Assembly: GCF_037126245.1 (NCBI RefSeq)
Contig: NZ_CP136925.1
Location: forward strand, 1,542,001 to 1,606,000
Length of the DNA stretch: 64,000 nt
Reading direction: 5' to 3'
From: Mangrovimonas cancribranchiae
GTDB taxonomy: Bacteria > Bacteroidota > Bacteroidia > Flavobacteriales > Flavobacteriaceae
The translations under genes and the position numbers were made by a program. The notes beneath the pieces are model-generated. The model ran no database searches and was not told the DNA's origin. It worked only from the letters and a program-made list of their open reading frames with translations. Below, in pieces: positions 62,774-64,000 of this stretch (positions within the stretch are counted from its first letter, which is position 1; each line of letters starts with the position of its first letter).

Positions 62774-64000
62774 CTATTTTTCAAACGCTTTGAGTGTTTT
62801 TGTAATAATAGCAACACAATCTAACAACTGCTCTTTGTTCATTACTAATGGTGGTGCAAAACGAATAATATTACCATGAGTTGGCTTTGCCAACAAGCCG
62901 TTATCACGTAATGCCATACAAATATTCCAAGCGGTATCACTTTCTTCATCTTCATCAATAACAATAGCATTTAACAAGCCTTTTCCTCTCACAAGTGTTA
63001 CAATATTACTTTCGGCTATATATTTATTCATTTCACTTCTAAAAAGCTGCCCTAAAGCTTCTGCATTTTCGGCTAAAGACTCTTCTTTAACAACTTCTAA
63101 CGCAGCAATAGCAACCGCTGCAGCAACAGGGTTACCACCAAAAGTACTTCCGTGACTACCTGGTGTAATCACATTCATAATATCATCATTGGCTAAAACA
63201 GCACTTACTGGATAAGCACCGCCACTTAAAGCTTTACCTAAAATTAAAATATTAGGCTTTACATTCTCATGATCGCAAGCTAATAATTGTCCGGTTCTGG
63301 CAATACCTGTTTGTACTTCATCGGCAATAAACAAAACATTATACTTTTCACAAAGGGCTTTGGCTTTTTGCAAATACCCTTCAGATGGCACATAAACACC
63401 AGCTTCTCCTTGAATAGGCTCTACTAAAAAGCCAGCAACATTAGGGTTGTTTTTTAAAGCTTCTTCTAAAGCGTCTAAATTATCGTAATCTATTTTAATA
63501 AAGCCTTTAGTGTAAGGCCCAAAGTTTTTTCTAGCTACAGGATCGTTTGAAAATGAAATAATTGTAGTTGTTCTTCCATGGAAATTGTTTTCACATACAA
63601 TAATTTCAGCATCATTTTCATCAATTCCTTTTACTTGATAAGCCCAACGTCTACATACTTTTAGTGCCGTTTCTACAGCTTCGGCTCCTGTATTCATTGG
63701 TAGCAATTTATCAAATCCAAAATATGCTGTTGCAAATTTTTCAAATCGCCCTAACATATCATTATAAAACGCTCTAGATGTTAGTGTTAAAGTTTGCGCT
63801 TGCGATGTCATTGCGCCAACAATTTTTGGATGACAATGCCCTTGATTAACAGCAGAATATGCTGAAAGAAAATCGTAATATTGCTTGCCTTCTACATCCC
63901 AAACATGAACGCCTTCACCTTTACTTAATACCACTGGAAGTGGATGATAGTTATGTGCGCCATACTTGTTTTCTAAATCCATCGCTTCTTGCGATGTTAA
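62774..64000 (-). CDS. rocD: Ornithine--oxo-acid transaminase (5' partial)
   Basis: The PLP enzyme turns ornithine into glutamate semialdehyde in arginine degradation and proline synthesis. The frame stays open past the Met at 63982 to the window edge ([25 protein letters not shown]), so the true start lies beyond base 64000; known family members start a few residues earlier. Motifs include [65 protein letters not shown] and the PLP Lys in [21 protein letters not shown] complete C terminus is present. Confidence 0.95.
   Translation of the reverse strand, partial: LTSQEAMDLENKYGAHNYHPLPVVLSKGEGVHVWDVEGKQYYDFLSAYSAVNQGHCHPKIVGAMTSQAQTLTLTSRAFYNDMLGRFEKFATAYFGFDKLLPMNTGAEAVETALKVCRRWAYQVKGIDENDAEIIVCENNFHGRTTTIISFSNDPVARKNFGPYTKGFIKIDYDNLDALEEALKNNPNVAGFLVEPIQGEAGVYVPSEGYLQKAKALCEKYNVLFIADEVQTGIARTGQLLACDHENVKPNILILGKALSGGAYPVSAVLANDDIMNVITPGSHGSTFGGNPVAAAVAIAALEVVKEESLAENAEALGQLFRSEMNKYIAESNIVTLVRGKGLLNAIVIDEDEESDTAWNICMALRDNGLLAKPTHGNIIRFAPPLVMNKEQLLDCVAIITKTLKAFEK

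Overview
The window is about 64 kb of low-GC bacterial chromosome from a gliding-type member of the Bacteroidota, most likely the family Flavobacteriaceae. The evidence is: type IX secretion (T9SS) sorting domains, three PorP/SprF outer membrane proteins and PorQ; promoters of the TAnnTTTG class with weak or no Shine-Dalgarno sequences; a roughly 600-residue ribosomal protein S1; and typical flavobacterial families (UMF1-type MFS, DUF2752, CCC-motif and CD225 membrane proteins, TonB-dependent receptors). The genus cannot be fixed from this sequence alone. No rRNA, tRNA, CRISPR array, prophage or insertion sequence was seen.

Region 1 (1-26519) is a surface-adhesin region on the + strand. It opens with the 3' part of a PorP/SprF barrel fused to an Ala/Glu/Lys helical repeat and a SPOR-like domain. 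It continues with a 2732-residue adhesin of about 23 diverged SprB-type repeats and its own PorP/SprF partner, then a lone sixA-like phosphatase on the opposite strand. A second block holds a small secreted unknown, a 3557-residue adhesin, a third PorP/SprF and a PorE-like TPR/beta-propeller/OmpA protein. The second adhesin carries two near-perfect 11-copy arrays (225 bp and 249 bp units). Both adhesins end in type B T9SS sorting domains and share a similar N-terminal domain, so the two loci look paralogous.

Region 2 (26520-38852) is mostly - strand housekeeping: a CAP-domain lipoprotein, pdxH, a pyrR-pyrB-STAS-like-rnz operon, a type A T9SS cargo protein, rpsA, cmk-porQ and lon. Region 3 (39080-50246) contains an ECF sigma operon ending in a secreted repeat protein, a lipocalin-like lipoprotein, an MFS transporter, an M48 protease, a lipoprotein MsrB, NDH-2, lpdA, aroQ and two small outer membrane barrels.

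Region 4 (50438-64000) holds xerD, rny, a 6S RNA, zapA with an upstream coiled-coil gene, an M23 peptidase followed by a TonB receptor, a cysteine desulfurase, a calcium-repeat lipoprotein, a Smr protein, a cluster of four small membrane proteins (DUF2752, CCC-motif, CD225, DUF2752), and the start-truncated rocD.

The most unusual content is the secretion/adhesion region. It shows two different ways of tying a PorP/SprF barrel to peptidoglycan: a SPOR domain fused in the same chain, and a separate OmpA/PorE-like protein. It also contains a recently expanded, cysteine-patterned adhesin stalk.
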